Positions 7,269-17,236 are shown, counted from the first letter of the stretch. The stretch: DNA of 64,000 nt from Pseudomonas sp. (GCA_030699825.1 JAUYKV010000037.1:1-64000), one strand, 5' to 3'. Notes: a model not told the origin generated them from the sequence alone. Made by a program: numbers and translations.

Positions 7269-7673
7269 CTAGCGCCGCCGCGGGAACATCCGTGCGGAGA
7301 ACAACAGCTGGGCGAACAGCGGGTAGCACAGGTAGTGCAGGGCGAAGATCAGCATGCCCATGGGGCTGGGTGCGTCCTTGAGCGCCATCAATCCCAGCAG
7401 GCCGAGGTAGAGCAGTGCCAGGACGCCGCCATAGAGCCAGACCAGATGCCGTCGTTCGCTGGGCAGTGGTGCGCGGCGCTGGCGCGCGGCAAACCAGAGG
7501 GCCATGGCGGCGGCGACCGTGGCGGCGATCAGCAGGGTGGTCAGCAGGCCGCCGAGTCTGACGAAGGTGCGCAGCAGCAGATTGAGCACGATCACCGCCG
7601 CCACCCCCGTCAGGGCCAGGCGGGCCATGGGCACGGCGGCAGGGCGCGGGGTCAGCTCTGTCGAGGGCGGCAT
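7269..7673 (-). CDS. uncharacterised four-helix membrane protein
   Basis: The 134-residue protein has four predicted membrane helices (about 18-36, 40-62, 75-96, 103-125) and a basic tail (ARMFPRRR). Its ATG immediately follows the stop of the SDR gene, so it is the second gene of a two-gene operon. No family is recognised. The context suggests a partner in the lipid or redox chemistry of the SDR, which is inference. Confidence 0.7.
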   Translation of the reverse strand: MPPSTELTPRPAAVPMARLALTGVAAVIVLNLLLRTFVRLGGLLTTLLIAATVAAAMALWFAARQRRAPLPSERRHLVWLYGGVLALLYLGLLGLMALKDAPSPMGMLIFALHYLCYPLFAQLLFSARMFPRRR

Positions 7674-8504
7674 TCAGAGACTCCGGTTCAACAGGAAGCG
7701 TTTTTTCAGTACAGCCTCGAGCAGGCTTTTCGGCAACAGCGCGGCTATCAACGGCAGGGCACGGCTGCCATTGCCCAGGCGCAGCAGGCGCGGGCGCTTG
7801 TCGCGTTGCACGGCGACGAGCAGGTTGCCGGCGAACTGGCTGGCGGGGGTGGGGTTGTCCTGGGAGGCGCGGGCGCGGGCGCGAATACCCTCGCGCAGCG
7901 GCCACCAGGGCGAGGCCTCATCGAGCAACTGCTCGGCCTGCTGGCTGGCATTGGCGGCGAAACTGGAGGCAATGGCGCCGGGCTGCACTTCCATCACCTC
8001 GATGGCGAAGGGCGCCAGTTCCAGGCGCAGGGCATCGCAGAGGGCATGCACCGCGGCTTTCGAGGCGCAGTAGGCGCCGGCGAAGGGGGTGACCAGCAGC
8101 CCGGAGACGCTGCCGATATTCACCACCAGGCCCTTGTTGCGCCGCAGCAGGGGAAAGAATGCCCGGGTCACGCCGACGATGGCGAACACATTGGTCTCGA
8201 ACTGGCGACGCATGGCCTCGACGCCGCCATCGAGCAGCGGCCCCATGGCGCCGTAACCGGCGTTGTTGATCAGCACATCCAGGCCGCCGATTTGCGCCTG
8301 CATGCGTTCGGCCAGTTGGCCCAGACCCAGGCCGTCGTTGACGTCCAGTTGCACCGCGGTAAACCCGGCCGCGCCGAGCGCGGCGAGGTCGGCCTCTTTG
8401 CGGGCGGTGGCCCACACCTGATAGCCGGCCTGTTGGAAGGCGTCGGCCAGGGCGCGGCCGATGCCGCTGGAGCACCCGGTGATCAGGACGGTGGGCTGGG
8501 GCAT
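7674..8504 (-). CDS. short-chain dehydrogenase/reductase
   Basis: The 276-residue classical SDR has the cofactor motif TGCSSGIGRALA (residues 8-19), the NNAG motif (LINNAGYGAMGP), the catalytic Ser in VNIGSVSGLL and the YCASK motif with catalytic Tyr and Lys. It most likely uses NADP(H) to oxidise or reduce a lipid-like or carbonyl substrate in the cytosol; the substrate is unknown. AAGGA lies 7 bases before the ATG. It is co-transcribed with the downstream membrane protein. Confidence 0.88.
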   Translation of the reverse strand: MPQPTVLITGCSSGIGRALADAFQQAGYQVWATARKEADLAALGAAGFTAVQLDVNDGLGLGQLAERMQAQIGGLDVLINNAGYGAMGPLLDGGVEAMRRQFETNVFAIVGVTRAFFPLLRRNKGLVVNIGSVSGLLVTPFAGAYCASKAAVHALCDALRLELAPFAIEVMEVQPGAIASSFAANASQQAEQLLDEASPWWPLREGIRARARASQDNPTPASQFAGNLLVAVQRDKRPRLLRLGNGSRALPLIAALLPKSLLEAVLKKRFLLNRSL

Positions 8505-8816
8505 GCGGGCATCCTTGTTGTTATAAGTATTAGGTCGCTAAAAAACGTAGTCGAGGCAGGCAAGACAATAACTAGGCGTCCCCGCAAAAACAGGCGAGAA
8601 ACGCAGCGCAGCGAAGTAACAGCCAACGGCTGGCCCGTAGGGTGAGCGCAGCGAATCAAGCGGACTGGGCTCGCACGCGAGTGTACTGCTGTAAATGAGC
8701 ATAACTCGTTTCACTCGCCCTCCGGGCCGCGCTAAAGCGCGTTAGCCGCAAGCGGCTTTCCGAGCCTGTTTTTAACGCCCCTCTCTTTTATCAAGAGAGC
8801 CAACGCAGGTAGTTTC
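8505..8816. other. gap with repeat-like sequence, no gene seen
   Basis: The 312-base gap contains short hairpins (GCCGCAAGCGGC near 8742; CTCTC/GAGAG near 8781-8796) and GC-rich repeat-like text with many AGCGCAGCGAA blocks. I see no coding sequence. Confidence 0.45.
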
Positions 8817-9281
8817 TCAGCGACTGAAACTGCCTTGCAGGCGTTCGGCGCGGAACTCCAGGGTGTTGGCGCGGTAGCCGCTGCGCAGGGTCGGCAGGGG
8901 CAGGCAGTCTTGCCAGGTGGCGCCGGGCAGCAGTTCGCCGGGGCCGCTGTAGCGGGGGGATTCGTAGAGGCGCTCGGCGAGGTTGGCACTGTCGCCGGGG
9001 CGGTAGGCGGCGATCTGCCAGCGCAGTTCGAGCAGCGCGGCTGTGCTGCCGTTTTTCAACTCTATAGCCAGGGGACGATTGGCCGGGCAGTTTTGCGGGT
9101 CGTAGACCAGGCGTAGCTGCAGGTGCGCCAGGTGGCGCGTTTCGCGGCTTTCCTGCCAGAGCACCCAGCTGGTCACCAGGCCCAGGCCGATCAGTGCGGC
9201 GAGGGAGATAGGCAGGGCTTTGCTCGGGTAGCGGATCAGCAGGATCAGCCAGCTCAGAATCAATATCGCGCCGAATAACAT
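8817..9281 (-). CDS. membrane-anchored protein of unknown function
   Basis: The ATG at 9281 (MLFGAILILSWLILLIRYPS) is chosen because hydrophobic sequence starts there; the upstream extension is Cys/Pro-rich and unlikely. The 154-residue protein has two N-terminal membrane helices (about 2-17 and 22-43). A periplasmic domain of about 105 residues follows, containing CPANRPLAIELKNGS and GELLPGATWQDCLPLP. Similar proteins downstream of algA in other pseudomonads carry the unsupported label 'multidrug transporter'. It lies beyond the alginate terminator and is probably transcribed separately. Confidence 0.7.
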   Translation of the reverse strand: MLFGAILILSWLILLIRYPSKALPISLAALIGLGLVTSWVLWQESRETRHLAHLQLRLVYDPQNCPANRPLAIELKNGSTAALLELRWQIAAYRPGDSANLAERLYESPRYSGPGELLPGATWQDCLPLPTLRSGYRANTLEFRAERLQGSFSR

Positions 9282-9361
9282 AGGGGTGGGGCCTTGGTGA
9301 ACAACACAGGACCCTATCCTACACAAGGCCGGGGCGACATGCGCCGTGTTGGCGCAGGCCG

Positions 9362-9402
9362 GAAAAAGCAACGCCGGCCCTTGCAGTGGCAAGGGTCGGC
9401 GT
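9362..9402 (-). terminator. terminator of the alginate operon
   Basis: Arms of 14 bases (ACGCCGGCCCTTGC at 9371-9384 and GCAAGGGTCGGCGT at 9389-9402) pair with one wobble around an AGTG loop. On the minus strand the hairpin is followed by TGCTTTTTCC. It lies 29 bases after the algA stop and should end the operon. Confidence 0.8.
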
Positions 9403-9430
9403 CTGTTTACAGCGAGTTTTTAACGTCGAC

Positions 9431-10870
9431 TCAGCGGGCGACGATGCTCAGCGGGGTTGCCTCACTGCGACCGTAGACGTCTTCCAGACGTTCGATGTCG
9501 TCTTCGCCGAGGTAGCTGCCCGATTGCACCTCGATGATTTCCAGGGGGATCTTGCCGGGGTTGCTCAGGCGGTGCACCGCGGTCATCGGAATGTAGGTGG
9601 ACTGGTTTTCGGTGAGCAGGAACACCCTGTCGTCGCAGGTCACCTCGGCGGTGCCGGAGACCACGATCCAGTGTTCGGCGCGGTGGTGGTGCATCTGCAA
9701 GGACAGGGTGGCACCCGGCTTGACCGAGATGTGCTTGACCTGGAAGCGTCCGCCCATGTCCACCGAGTCGTAGGAACCCCAGGGCCGGTAGACCTCGCAA
9801 TGGTTCTGGGTTTCGCTGCGGCCTTGCTCGTTGAGCTGGTTGACCACGGTCTTGACGTCCTGCACATGGTCGCGGTGGGCGATCATCATGGCGTCCTTGG
9901 TTTCCACCACCACGATATCGTCCAGGCCGATCACCGAGACCAGCTTGCCGTTGCCGTGCACCAGGCAGTTGCGGCTGTTGTGCACCATTACATCGCCCAT
10001 GGTGACGTTGCCGTGGCGGTCCTTTTCGTGCACGTCCCAGATCGACGACCAGCTACCGACATCGTTCCAGCCGGCATTCAGCGGTACCACGCAGGCGCGT
10101 GTGGTCTTTTCCATTACCGAGTAGTCGATCGAGTTGTCCGGGCAGCACTCGAAAGTGGCGGCGTCGATGTTGATGACGTCATCCTCGACCTGGCTGCGTT
10201 CCAGCGCCAGCAGGCAGGTGTCGTAGATGTCGGCGTCGTGTTTCTTCAGCTCCTCCAGGTAGCGGCTGGCGCGGAACAGGAACATGCCGCTGTTCCAGAA
10301 GTAGTCACCCGAGGCGACGAATTCACGGGCGCGGGCTTCATCGGGTTTCTCGACGAAAGACTGCACGCGAATCACGCCCTCAGGCAACGCCGCGTCGGCC
10401 ATCGACTTGATATAGCCATAGCCGGTTTCCGGACGGATGGCGGGGATGCCGAACAGCACCATTTCGCCACGTTCGGCCGCTTTACTGGCCAGTGCCAGGG
10501 CGTCCTGGAAGGCTTGCTGGTTCTCCAGCACATGGTCGGCGGGGAGGACCAGCAACAACTCGTCGCGGCCTTCGGCGAGCAGCTTCATGGCGGCGATGGC
10601 CACCGCCGGTGCGGTGTTGCGGCCGAAGGGCTCGAGCAGAATCGCCTGGGTGGCCAACTTCTGGCTGTGCAGTTGTTCCTGGACGATAAAGCGGTGTTCC
10701 TTGTTGCACACCAGCAGCGGCGCCTGCATGCCGTCGAAGGCCAGGCGCTTGATGGTTTGCTGGAAGAGAGTGTCCGTGCCGGTGAGGGCGAGGAACTGTT
10801 TGGGGAACTGTTTGCGCGAGAGGGGCCAAAGACGCGAGCCGCTGCCACCGGAAAGAATTACTGGAATCAT
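9431..10870 (-). CDS. algA: AlgA, phosphomannose isomerase / GDP-mannose pyrophosphorylase
   Basis: A bifunctional cytosolic enzyme: it isomerises fructose-6-phosphate to mannose-6-phosphate and later joins mannose-1-phosphate to GTP to give GDP-mannose, the first and third steps of alginate precursor synthesis. The start at 10870 gives 479 residues, close to the 481 of P. aeruginosa, with AGGAG upstream. The N-terminal nucleotidyltransferase carries GGSGSRLWPLSRK (residues 8-20) and FVEKPDEARA. The C-terminal type II isomerase cupin holds the metal-binding motif QMHHHRAEHWIVVSGTAEV (about 400-420). It is the last gene of the operon. Confidence 0.97.
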   Translation of the reverse strand: MIPVILSGGSGSRLWPLSRKQFPKQFLALTGTDTLFQQTIKRLAFDGMQAPLLVCNKEHRFIVQEQLHSQKLATQAILLEPFGRNTAPAVAIAAMKLLAEGRDELLLVLPADHVLENQQAFQDALALASKAAERGEMVLFGIPAIRPETGYGYIKSMADAALPEGVIRVQSFVEKPDEARAREFVASGDYFWNSGMFLFRASRYLEELKKHDADIYDTCLLALERSQVEDDVINIDAATFECCPDNSIDYSVMEKTTRACVVPLNAGWNDVGSWSSIWDVHEKDRHGNVTMGDVMVHNSRNCLVHGNGKLVSVIGLDDIVVVETKDAMMIAHRDHVQDVKTVVNQLNEQGRSETQNHCEVYRPWGSYDSVDMGGRFQVKHISVKPGATLSLQMHHHRAEHWIVVSGTAEVTCDDRVFLLTENQSTYIPMTAVHRLSNPGKIPLEIIEVQSGSYLGEDDIERLEDVYGRSEATPLSIVAR

Positions 10871-11045
10871 GTTGGTACTCCTAAAGCGTTTATGCATTTG
10901 GTTGGACGTGTCCCGCCCGCTGGCGGGGGTTGCCCAGTTACCCAGGCTGAACGAACAGCACTGGGGGCATCACTCCAAAACGCCTCCTCATGAAGGCGCT
11001 ATTTGCATGTCGGTCTATTGCCGATCTTGGCTGTTGTTCGGCTGC

Positions 11046-11693
11046 TTACTCGTTCTTGGCCGGACGCTTGACCCACACCGGCGAGAGCCGGCTGCCGCTG
11101 CCGGTGATGTACAGGCTGACCACCTCGCCGCGTGCCAGGGCGACGGGCTTGAGGTCGCTGATCTTCTTGTCGCCGTCGAACAGCGCCAGGCTGACCTTGA
11201 CCGGGTTGACCTCGCGTTCGCCGTTGCCGTCCGGGGCGACTTTGTCGACCACTGCAGCCTTGCCGTCGGCGGTCTTCAGGCTCAGGGTGCTATCGGACAG
11301 GTTCTGTACCCGCAGCATGGCCTTGTGCTTGTTGGTGAATGCGGCTTCCGACACCAGCGTGGGGTCGCTACCCGGCTGGTCGACCAGGGTGTAGTAGCGG
11401 TCGGCGTCGAGTTTCACCGGCAGCGTGTTGCTGCCGACCTTGGCGCTGTAGCTGCCGGCCGGGAGATAGCTGAAGTCGCTGGAGCCCAGCGGGGCGATGT
11501 CGCTGAGCTCGGTGTTGCCGACGCTGACGCTGAGTTCGCTGTTGCCGGCGTTGTAGGCGCGCACGAAGGCCGATCCCTTGGGCGCTTTCGGGGCATAGAG
11601 GGCGCCGTCGCCGGCCTGGGCGTGCAGGGCGCCGACGCTTAGGGCGAGAGCGCAGGCGTAGGACATCCAGCTGCATTTGGTCTGTCTGTTCAT
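11046..11693 (-). CDS. algF: AlgF, periplasmic alginate acetylation protein
   Basis: The 215-residue product has a signal peptide (MSYACALALSVGALHAQA-GDG) and two beta-rich domains. AlgF is the periplasmic partner of AlgI, AlgJ and AlgX in O-acetylation of mannuronate residues, with no catalytic motif of its own, and is thought to bridge or relay the acetyl group. Length matches the family (216 in P. aeruginosa). GGAGC lies 10 bases before the ATG. A gap of 175 bases with small hairpins separates it from algA. Confidence 0.95.
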   Translation of the reverse strand: MNRQTKCSWMSYACALALSVGALHAQAGDGALYAPKAPKGSAFVRAYNAGNSELSVSVGNTELSDIAPLGSSDFSYLPAGSYSAKVGSNTLPVKLDADRYYTLVDQPGSDPTLVSEAAFTNKHKAMLRVQNLSDSTLSLKTADGKAAVVDKVAPDGNGEREVNPVKVSLALFDGDKKISDLKPVALARGEVVSLYITGSGSRLSPVWVKRPAKNE

Positions 11694-11769
11694 CGGTAGT
11701 GCTCCATGTGATTTAACAAAATGATCTGTCGATCATGTTCGGGTGAAGCCTCGCCAGCGCAGGGCCGAT

Positions 11770-12912
11770 TCAATGGCTGTTGCCGCTGGCCAGGCGTTGC
11801 TTGCTGCTGTTGCTTTTCAGTTCGGCGATCCAGTCCGGATCGAAGTCGTCAAGGTCGTTGGCCATCGGCAGGTAGCGTTCGGGAAATTCCCAGATCAGTA
11901 ACTGCGGCGGGGTGTTGGCAAACTCGTCGCTCTGCAGGTACTTGAGCATCGGCACGATCGGCCCCTGGCCGTCTTCGGCGTGGTTGCTCAGGTCGCGTTG
12001 CAGGTGTTGGCGCAGGGCGCCGGCAAAATTCCAGTTGGGGTTGGCGCTGTAACTGGTGCCGACCAGCGCCACCGGGATGTCGCTGTCGGCGAACAGCGCA
12101 TCGGCGCCGCCAGCCTGGTTGGCCAAATGGGTTTGGTACTGTTGCAACTGATCGGGTGCGGGCAGCAGGTGCTCGAACAGCGGCGCCAGTGGCAGGAAAC
12201 TGGTCAGGTCACCCAGCAGTGGTTTCTGTTTGGTTGCCTCGGTGACGAACGCCTGTGGTTCGCCGTTCAGGGTGAGCGAGCGGTTTACCGTTTCACTCAG
12301 TTGACGCGCGACCAGGTCCGCGCCCAGTGGCGTCCAGTGGGTGTCGGTGCGCAGGAACAGCTGGCCGCTGCTCTTCTCGGCCTGCAGGCTGGCGAGCAAG
12401 TCCGGCGCGGCGATGTCGGCGCTGCGCACCGCGCGGTGGAAGCGCTGGTAGAGATCCTCGCGCTGGCTGCTGATGGGGTTGTCGCCGACGTGCTCCGGGT
12501 ACAGGCGCGATTTGGACGGCACTATCGCCAGCAGCAACAGCACATTGCGTTGCGCCAGTTGCTCGCGCACGCCGCGGATCAGCGCCAGGTTGTCGCGCTG
12601 GTGCCGTCGGCCATCGGCCACCGGGTTGAACTCTTCATCCGAGTACAGCCAGTCGTGCTTGCCGATCACTACGCCGGGGCGGCCTTCGTTGAACAGCGCA
12701 TAGTCCAGTGCGGCCCAGACGTTGGTGCCGATCTGTTTGATCGGGAATTGCTTGTCGTAATGGCTCTCGAAGCTTGTCGCCAGGTCGCCGTCGAGCACGC
12801 TGAACTGGTTGGGGGCCTGATAACTCAGGATCCCGCGCATGGACCAGAGCAGCAGCAGGGTCAGCACGCCGAGGAACAGGGCGACATAGAGTTTGCGTAG
12901 TGGGCGCGTCAT
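11770..12912 (-). CDS. algJ: AlgJ, alginate O-acetyltransferase
   Basis: The 380-residue protein has an N-terminal membrane anchor (LYVALFLGVLTLLLLWSMRG) and a periplasmic SGNH-like hydrolase domain. The Asp-His pair lies in RTDTHWTPLGA (D190, H192) and the nucleophilic Ser in VGTSYS (S287). It takes part in acetyl transfer during alginate O-acetylation. The ATG at 12912 is preferred by alignment with the family; one at 12924, directly after the algI stop, would add four residues. The gene follows algI by 12 bases. Confidence 0.95.
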   Translation of the reverse strand: MTRPLRKLYVALFLGVLTLLLLWSMRGILSYQAPNQFSVLDGDLATSFESHYDKQFPIKQIGTNVWAALDYALFNEGRPGVVIGKHDWLYSDEEFNPVADGRRHQRDNLALIRGVREQLAQRNVLLLLAIVPSKSRLYPEHVGDNPISSQREDLYQRFHRAVRSADIAAPDLLASLQAEKSSGQLFLRTDTHWTPLGADLVARQLSETVNRSLTLNGEPQAFVTEATKQKPLLGDLTSFLPLAPLFEHLLPAPDQLQQYQTHLANQAGGADALFADSDIPVALVGTSYSANPNWNFAGALRQHLQRDLSNHAEDGQGPIVPMLKYLQSDEFANTPPQLLIWEFPERYLPMANDLDDFDPDWIAELKSNSSKQRLASGNSH

Positions 12913-12924
12913 GCTCGGCCTCAT

Positions 12925-14469
12925 TCAGAATTGGAAATAAAGAAAGGGGGAGTAGCTCTGCGCCGAGAGCTTCAACAGCGAGGCGCAGAACAGCAGCAGC
13001 AACGCGCCACGTACCAGGTAGCGCGGCATGGTGGCGCTCCAGGTGGCTTGTTGCACCAGCACGCCGCCGCTGCCGACGACCAGGCCCTGCTCATCGCCAG
13101 GCACGGCCTTGACCATGCGCGACAGTTCGGTCGCCGGCCCATCGGCGCGGGCAGCCGGCGCCTTGTGGCGGTAGAACTGGCGCAAGCCGCAAAAGGCCAT
13201 GACCGCATAGGCCAGTAGCAGGGTGGCGACTTGCAGGTCGCTGATGCTGGCGCTGCCCAGTTCGCTGAGCCGCCAGCCCTGGCTGCTGAAGATCGCCGGG
13301 CTGAACATGGCGCTGTACATGCGCCAGGCGATGTCCAGGTTCTCGGCGCGGAAGATCACCCAGCCGAGCATTACCAGGAAGAAGGTGAACAGCCACTTCA
13401 GCGGATTGATCACCTTGGGCGCGGCGTTCACCCCGAACAGGCGTTCGATGGCCAGCCACATGCCGTGCCAGGCGCCCCAGATCAGGAAGGTCCAGTTGGC
13501 GCCGTGCCACAGGCCGCCGAGCAGCATGGTCAGAAACAGGTTGCGGTAGGTGTTGAAGGTGCCCTTGCGGTTGCCGCCCAGCGGTACGTACAGGTAGTCG
13601 CGCAGCCAGGTCGACAGGCTGATGTGCCAGCGCCGCCAGAACTCGGTGATCGACTGACTGATGTAGGGCTGGTTGAAGTTTTCCATAAAGCGAAAACCCA
13701 TCATCAAACCCAGGCCGATAGCCATGTCGCTGTAGCCGGAGAAGTCGAAATACAGCTGCGCGGTGTAGGCGATCATGCCCAGCCAGGCGTCGCCGCTGCT
13801 GGGGTCCTGCAGGGCGAATAGGTGGTTGACCAGGGGTGCCAGGCTGTCGGCGATAAACACCTTCTTGACGAAGCCCTGCATGAAGCGGGTAGCGCCTTCG
13901 CTGAACTTGTCGAGGCTATGGGTGCGGTCGGTGAACTGGTCGGCGAGGTCCTTGTAGCGCAGCACCGGCCCGGCAATCAGTTGCGGGAACAGGGCGATGA
14001 AGGCGGCGAAGTTGATCAGGTTTTCCGTGGGTTTGGTGTCGCCGCGGTAGACGTCGATCAGGTAGCTGAGCGACTGGAAGATATAGAAGGAGATGCCGAT
14101 CGGCAGGATCACATGGGTCAGCAGGAACGGTTCGAAGCCGGCGCCTTCCAGCACCTTGTTGATGTTCGCCACACCGAAGTTGGCGTACTTGAAGTAACCC
14201 AGGGTCGCCAGGTTGCCGGCCACGCCCCAGATCACCCAGCGTTGCGCCGCCTTGCTGCGTATTCCGGCGCGATAGATGCGCAGGCCGAAACCGTAGTTCC
14301 ACAGGGTGACTGCGACGAACAGCAGGAGGAAATCCACTCGCCACCAGGCGTAGAAGGCGTAGCTACCGATCAGGATCAGCAGGTTGCGATAGCGATTACT
14401 GCTCAAGTAATACAGGCCGAGAAAGATCGGCAGGAACAGGAACAGGAATACGTTGGATGAAAAGACCAT
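12925..14469 (-). CDS. algI: AlgI, MBOAT acetyl carrier across the inner membrane
   Basis: A 514-residue polytopic membrane-bound O-acyltransferase. It accepts an acetyl group in the cytoplasm and passes it to the periplasmic acetyltransferases AlgJ/AlgX. The MBOAT signature is intact, including SITEFWRRWHISLSTWLRDY and the invariant His in LWHGANWTFLIWGAWHG. Family length is about 520. GGAGATC precedes the ATG by 6 bases. Unusually, a 201-base gap with a palindromic repeat separates it from algL; the other gaps in the operon are mostly much shorter. Confidence 0.97.
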   Translation of the reverse strand: MVFSSNVFLFLFLPIFLGLYYLSSNRYRNLLILIGSYAFYAWWRVDFLLLFVAVTLWNYGFGLRIYRAGIRSKAAQRWVIWGVAGNLATLGYFKYANFGVANINKVLEGAGFEPFLLTHVILPIGISFYIFQSLSYLIDVYRGDTKPTENLINFAAFIALFPQLIAGPVLRYKDLADQFTDRTHSLDKFSEGATRFMQGFVKKVFIADSLAPLVNHLFALQDPSSGDAWLGMIAYTAQLYFDFSGYSDMAIGLGLMMGFRFMENFNQPYISQSITEFWRRWHISLSTWLRDYLYVPLGGNRKGTFNTYRNLFLTMLLGGLWHGANWTFLIWGAWHGMWLAIERLFGVNAAPKVINPLKWLFTFFLVMLGWVIFRAENLDIAWRMYSAMFSPAIFSSQGWRLSELGSASISDLQVATLLLAYAVMAFCGLRQFYRHKAPAARADGPATELSRMVKAVPGDEQGLVVGSGGVLVQQATWSATMPRYLVRGALLLLFCASLLKLSAQSYSPFLYFQF

Positions 14470-14582
14470 CCGTAGATCTCCGTTGACTAATCACTCTTCA
14501 GAGGCTCGCAAGCCCCCCTTTCCCCCCGCGCGCGGGAGGCTGTTTCATCGTCCGTGGACGGACTTGCACGCTGCCGCTATTT

Positions 14583-14660
14583 GTAGGATGGGTTGAGCGA
14601 AGCGATACCCATCGACGTTCTCGTCAGCTCCGTAGCTGCGGGCATCGCTTGGCTCAATCC
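14583..14660. repeat. repeat family D copy 2, inside the alginate operon
   Basis: GTAGGATGGGTTGAGCGAAG (from 14583) is answered by an imperfect inverted arm (CATCGCTTGGCTCAATCC, about 14643-14660). The same family occurs at 7016, 51301 and 56440. It occupies the algL-algI gap. Confidence 0.6.
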
Positions 14661-14670
14661 TTTCCCGTAA

Positions 14671-15765
14671 TCAGCTATCGCCCGGCTTCTGCGGCTCGAA
14701 CACCCGGGTCACGTTGCCGCCGAGGCGGAAGGTCTTGAACGGGCCCATATCCTGCTTGAGCTCCTCGATGTCGGCCGAGCAGGCATAAAGCGTGCAATAG
14801 GGCGCCAGCCAGGAGTATTTGTTGTCCTTTCTCAGGTCTTCCATGTCCTGTTTTTCGCCGGTTTTGCTGGCGAAGTCGTCTGGGTCATTCACCCCGTCCA
14901 GTACCCGTTCGGCGAGGCGCTTGAGCGCGCCCTGGTTTTCCGGACGCAGATCCACGGCGTTGGCCTGGGCGAAGCTGGCGATCATCGCCAGCGGCGGCAG
15001 GGCGTAGTTGTGGTAGGCCAGCGCCCGGTGCTCGCGCTTGATTTCGTTGGGCAGGAAGCCGTCTTCATCGACCTGGTTGGCGGCCACGCGGAACTGCTCG
15101 ACGGACCAGTCGAACAGGTCGCGGCGGTCGAGCGCCACGGCGGCCGCCATCACCGACCAGGCGGTCCAGTAGGAGTGGTTGTTGATCTTTTTCAGCGGCA
15201 GGTCGCTCCAGTCTTTCACCGCCTGGTCGGCCAGTTTGGCGAACCAGGACTCGATCACCTGGACTTGCTGCGGGTAGGCGGCCAGCGGCTGGGATTCGGA
15301 GAATTTCAGCTGCAGGTAGGCGCCGGCCATGCTGCCCAGCGCCCATTTGCGCATCGATTTGCCGGTATGGTTGTAGTCGGTGGAGAGCAGTGCATCGGCT
15401 TCGGCCCAGCTGCTCAGCCAGTCCATGGCACACGCCAGCTGCTCCGGCTGGCCGTCGCGCAGGTAGTGCATGACCTGCTTGTTGAAGTCCTTTTCCAGGC
15501 GGGTGATGCCAGCGGTCTGCTTGCGAAAGGCCTTTTCCGCTTTTTCGTTCAGCGTCGCGCGGGCCTTGTCCGAACCCTTGTATTTGCTGGTGAATTGCAG
15601 CGTGCCGGTGTAAGGCGTGGGCACGCTGGGGCAGGCTTTCGGCTCGCTCTTGCGGGTTTCCACCGGCGCGTAATAGCCCTGCGGCGGGCGTAGGGCGGCA
15701 TGGCTGGCGGAGGCCAGGAGCATGGCGCCGAACAGGCAGGGCAGGGTCAATGTGCGTATCAACAT
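14671..15765 (-). CDS. algL: AlgL, periplasmic alginate lyase
   Basis: The 364-residue polysaccharide-lyase family 5 enzyme has a signal peptide ([15 protein letters not shown]). It cleaves mannuronate-rich alginate by beta-elimination, clearing misdirected polymer from the periplasm, and is also part of the export complex. The catalytic segment NNHSYW lies at 195-200, and the downstream Arg and Tyr fall in [20 protein letters not shown] precedes the ATG, and the gap to algX is only 7 bases. Confidence 0.96.
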   Translation of the reverse strand: MLIRTLTLPCLFGAMLLASASHAALRPPQGYYAPVETRKSEPKACPSVPTPYTGTLQFTSKYKGSDKARATLNEKAEKAFRKQTAGITRLEKDFNKQVMHYLRDGQPEQLACAMDWLSSWAEADALLSTDYNHTGKSMRKWALGSMAGAYLQLKFSESQPLAAYPQQVQVIESWFAKLADQAVKDWSDLPLKKINNHSYWTAWSVMAAAVALDRRDLFDWSVEQFRVAANQVDEDGFLPNEIKREHRALAYHNYALPPLAMIASFAQANAVDLRPENQGALKRLAERVLDGVNDPDDFASKTGEKQDMEDLRKDNKYSWLAPYCTLYACSADIEELKQDMGPFKTFRLGGNVTRVFEPQKPGDS

Positions 15766-15772
15766 AGGGACC

Positions 15773-17221
15773 TCAGGAGTCGGTTGCAGCTTGAGCGGTG
15801 AGCTTCGCCGGGCTGGAGAACTCGTTGCGCTTGCAGATCTGCACCTCCACCTCGAGCGGCTCGCCGGTGCTCGCAGGTGCCATGATTTCCAGGGCGAAGA
15901 AGTTCAGGTCGGCCCAGTCGCTTTCATCGCGCATTTCAAAAGCGAAACGGCCGTCGGTGTCGGCGGTGTTGGGCTTCTCGAGCTTGATCTTTTCGCGGCG
16001 TCCGGTGAGATACCAGAGGGTGCCCTCGAGTTTTTTCACCGAGGGGTCGCTGAAGCGAATGTCCACCTGGTGGCGCTTATTCGGCAGAGTCAGCAGTTGC
16101 TCATCGCCGTTGACCAGTACCTCGTTGGCACCCGGGTGCAGCGTGGTTTTGCTCGAGAGCAGGACCTCCTTGCCCTCGCAACCGTTGCCCAGCATCGCCA
16201 TCATCCGCCGGTAGGCCTTTTCCGAGGCCAGGTCATAGAGCGGCGAGAACTCCCAGATCAGCACCTTGGGCGGGCTGTTCTGGAATTCATCGCTACCCAG
16301 GTATTCCAGCATCGAGCCTTCCAGGCCGCCGCCGGCAAAGGCGACGTTGAGCACGTCGGCGCCAATATGCTGTTCGAGGAAACCGCCGAAGTTGTAGTTC
16401 GGGCCGCTGTGGCTGGTGCCCACCAGGGTGATCTGTGGGACTGCGCTGTCGCCGAACAGCTCGTCGCTGCCGCTCTCGTCCTTGGGCTCGGTGGCAAACT
16501 GGTCGATGTACTGCGGGGCATAGACGGTGCCGCAGAGCTGGGTCGCCACCTTCTGCATGGTGCCGGTCTTGCCCATCAGGCCGATGCGCTGGCTGACGAA
16601 CTCCTTCTGCGGGATCTCCTCGAAACCGGGGAGGCGCTTGACTGTTTCGGCCACCAGGCGTGCCGTGCGCTCGGCGCCGTAGGGGGTCCAGTGCTGGTCG
16701 CGGCGGAAATAGAAGGGCTGCTCTTCCTGCTCGTCGGTCAGCGGCGAGAGGTCGGGCACCCTGAGGCCGATCTCCTCGAAGCGGGTCAGGGCCTGACGAT
16801 AGTTGCGCAGTGCCAGATCGTAGTCGAAGCGGCCCTGGTCTTCAGGCTTGAGCTTGCTGCGGTTGACCAGGCCACGGGTCGGTTGATAGACCACCACCAG
16901 CTCCACGCCACGGCTCTTGAAGGCGTCGCGCAGCTTCTTGAGCATGCGGTAACCCTCGGCGGTGGTGCCGAACTCGGTGCGCAGGTCTTCCTGGGTACGG
17001 AACAGCCAGGCGTCCTGCGCATCGATCAGAGTGGTGAAGTTCTTCATGTAGTTGGTGGTGTACCGGCTGGCGTCATGGGCCGCCGGGCACAGGGAGCAGC
17101 AGTCCTCCACCTGGTAGACCGGGGCTTTGGGCTGTTCTGCGGCCTGCAGCCCGGAGGCGGCCAGGCCGATCGCCACCGCCAGAGGGCAGAGGCCAATCCA
17201 TTTGCTATCACGCACTTTCAT
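15773..17221 (-). CDS. algX: AlgX, terminal alginate O-acetyltransferase
   Basis: The 482-residue periplasmic protein (signal peptide ending near GLQA-AE) has an SGNH hydrolase-like domain and a C-terminal carbohydrate-binding module. The catalytic triad is visible: D175 and H177 in [11 protein letters not shown] and S270 in LVGTSHSG, matching D174/H176/S269 of P. aeruginosa AlgX. It acetylates polymer in the export complex and interacts with AlgK and the lyase and epimerase. It follows algG by 15 bases. Confidence 0.96.
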   Translation of the reverse strand: MKVRDSKWIGLCPLAVAIGLAASGLQAAEQPKAPVYQVEDCCSLCPAAHDASRYTTNYMKNFTTLIDAQDAWLFRTQEDLRTEFGTTAEGYRMLKKLRDAFKSRGVELVVVYQPTRGLVNRSKLKPEDQGRFDYDLALRNYRQALTRFEEIGLRVPDLSPLTDEQEEQPFYFRRDQHWTPYGAERTARLVAETVKRLPGFEEIPQKEFVSQRIGLMGKTGTMQKVATQLCGTVYAPQYIDQFATEPKDESGSDELFGDSAVPQITLVGTSHSGPNYNFGGFLEQHIGADVLNVAFAGGGLEGSMLEYLGSDEFQNSPPKVLIWEFSPLYDLASEKAYRRMMAMLGNGCEGKEVLLSSKTTLHPGANEVLVNGDEQLLTLPNKRHQVDIRFSDPSVKKLEGTLWYLTGRREKIKLEKPNTADTDGRFAFEMRDESDWADLNFFALEIMAPASTGEPLEVEVQICKRNEFSSPAKLTAQAATDS

Positions 17222-17236
17222 AGAAACTGTCTCAAA

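Noticed and set aside
7224-8645. A 473-codon plus-strand open frame
   Set aside because: It is antisense to the SDR and its membrane partner and shows Gln/Gly/His-rich shadow composition.
9386-10993. A 535-codon plus-strand open frame opposite algA
   Set aside because: Same codon-position GC effect; algA on the other strand is unmistakable.
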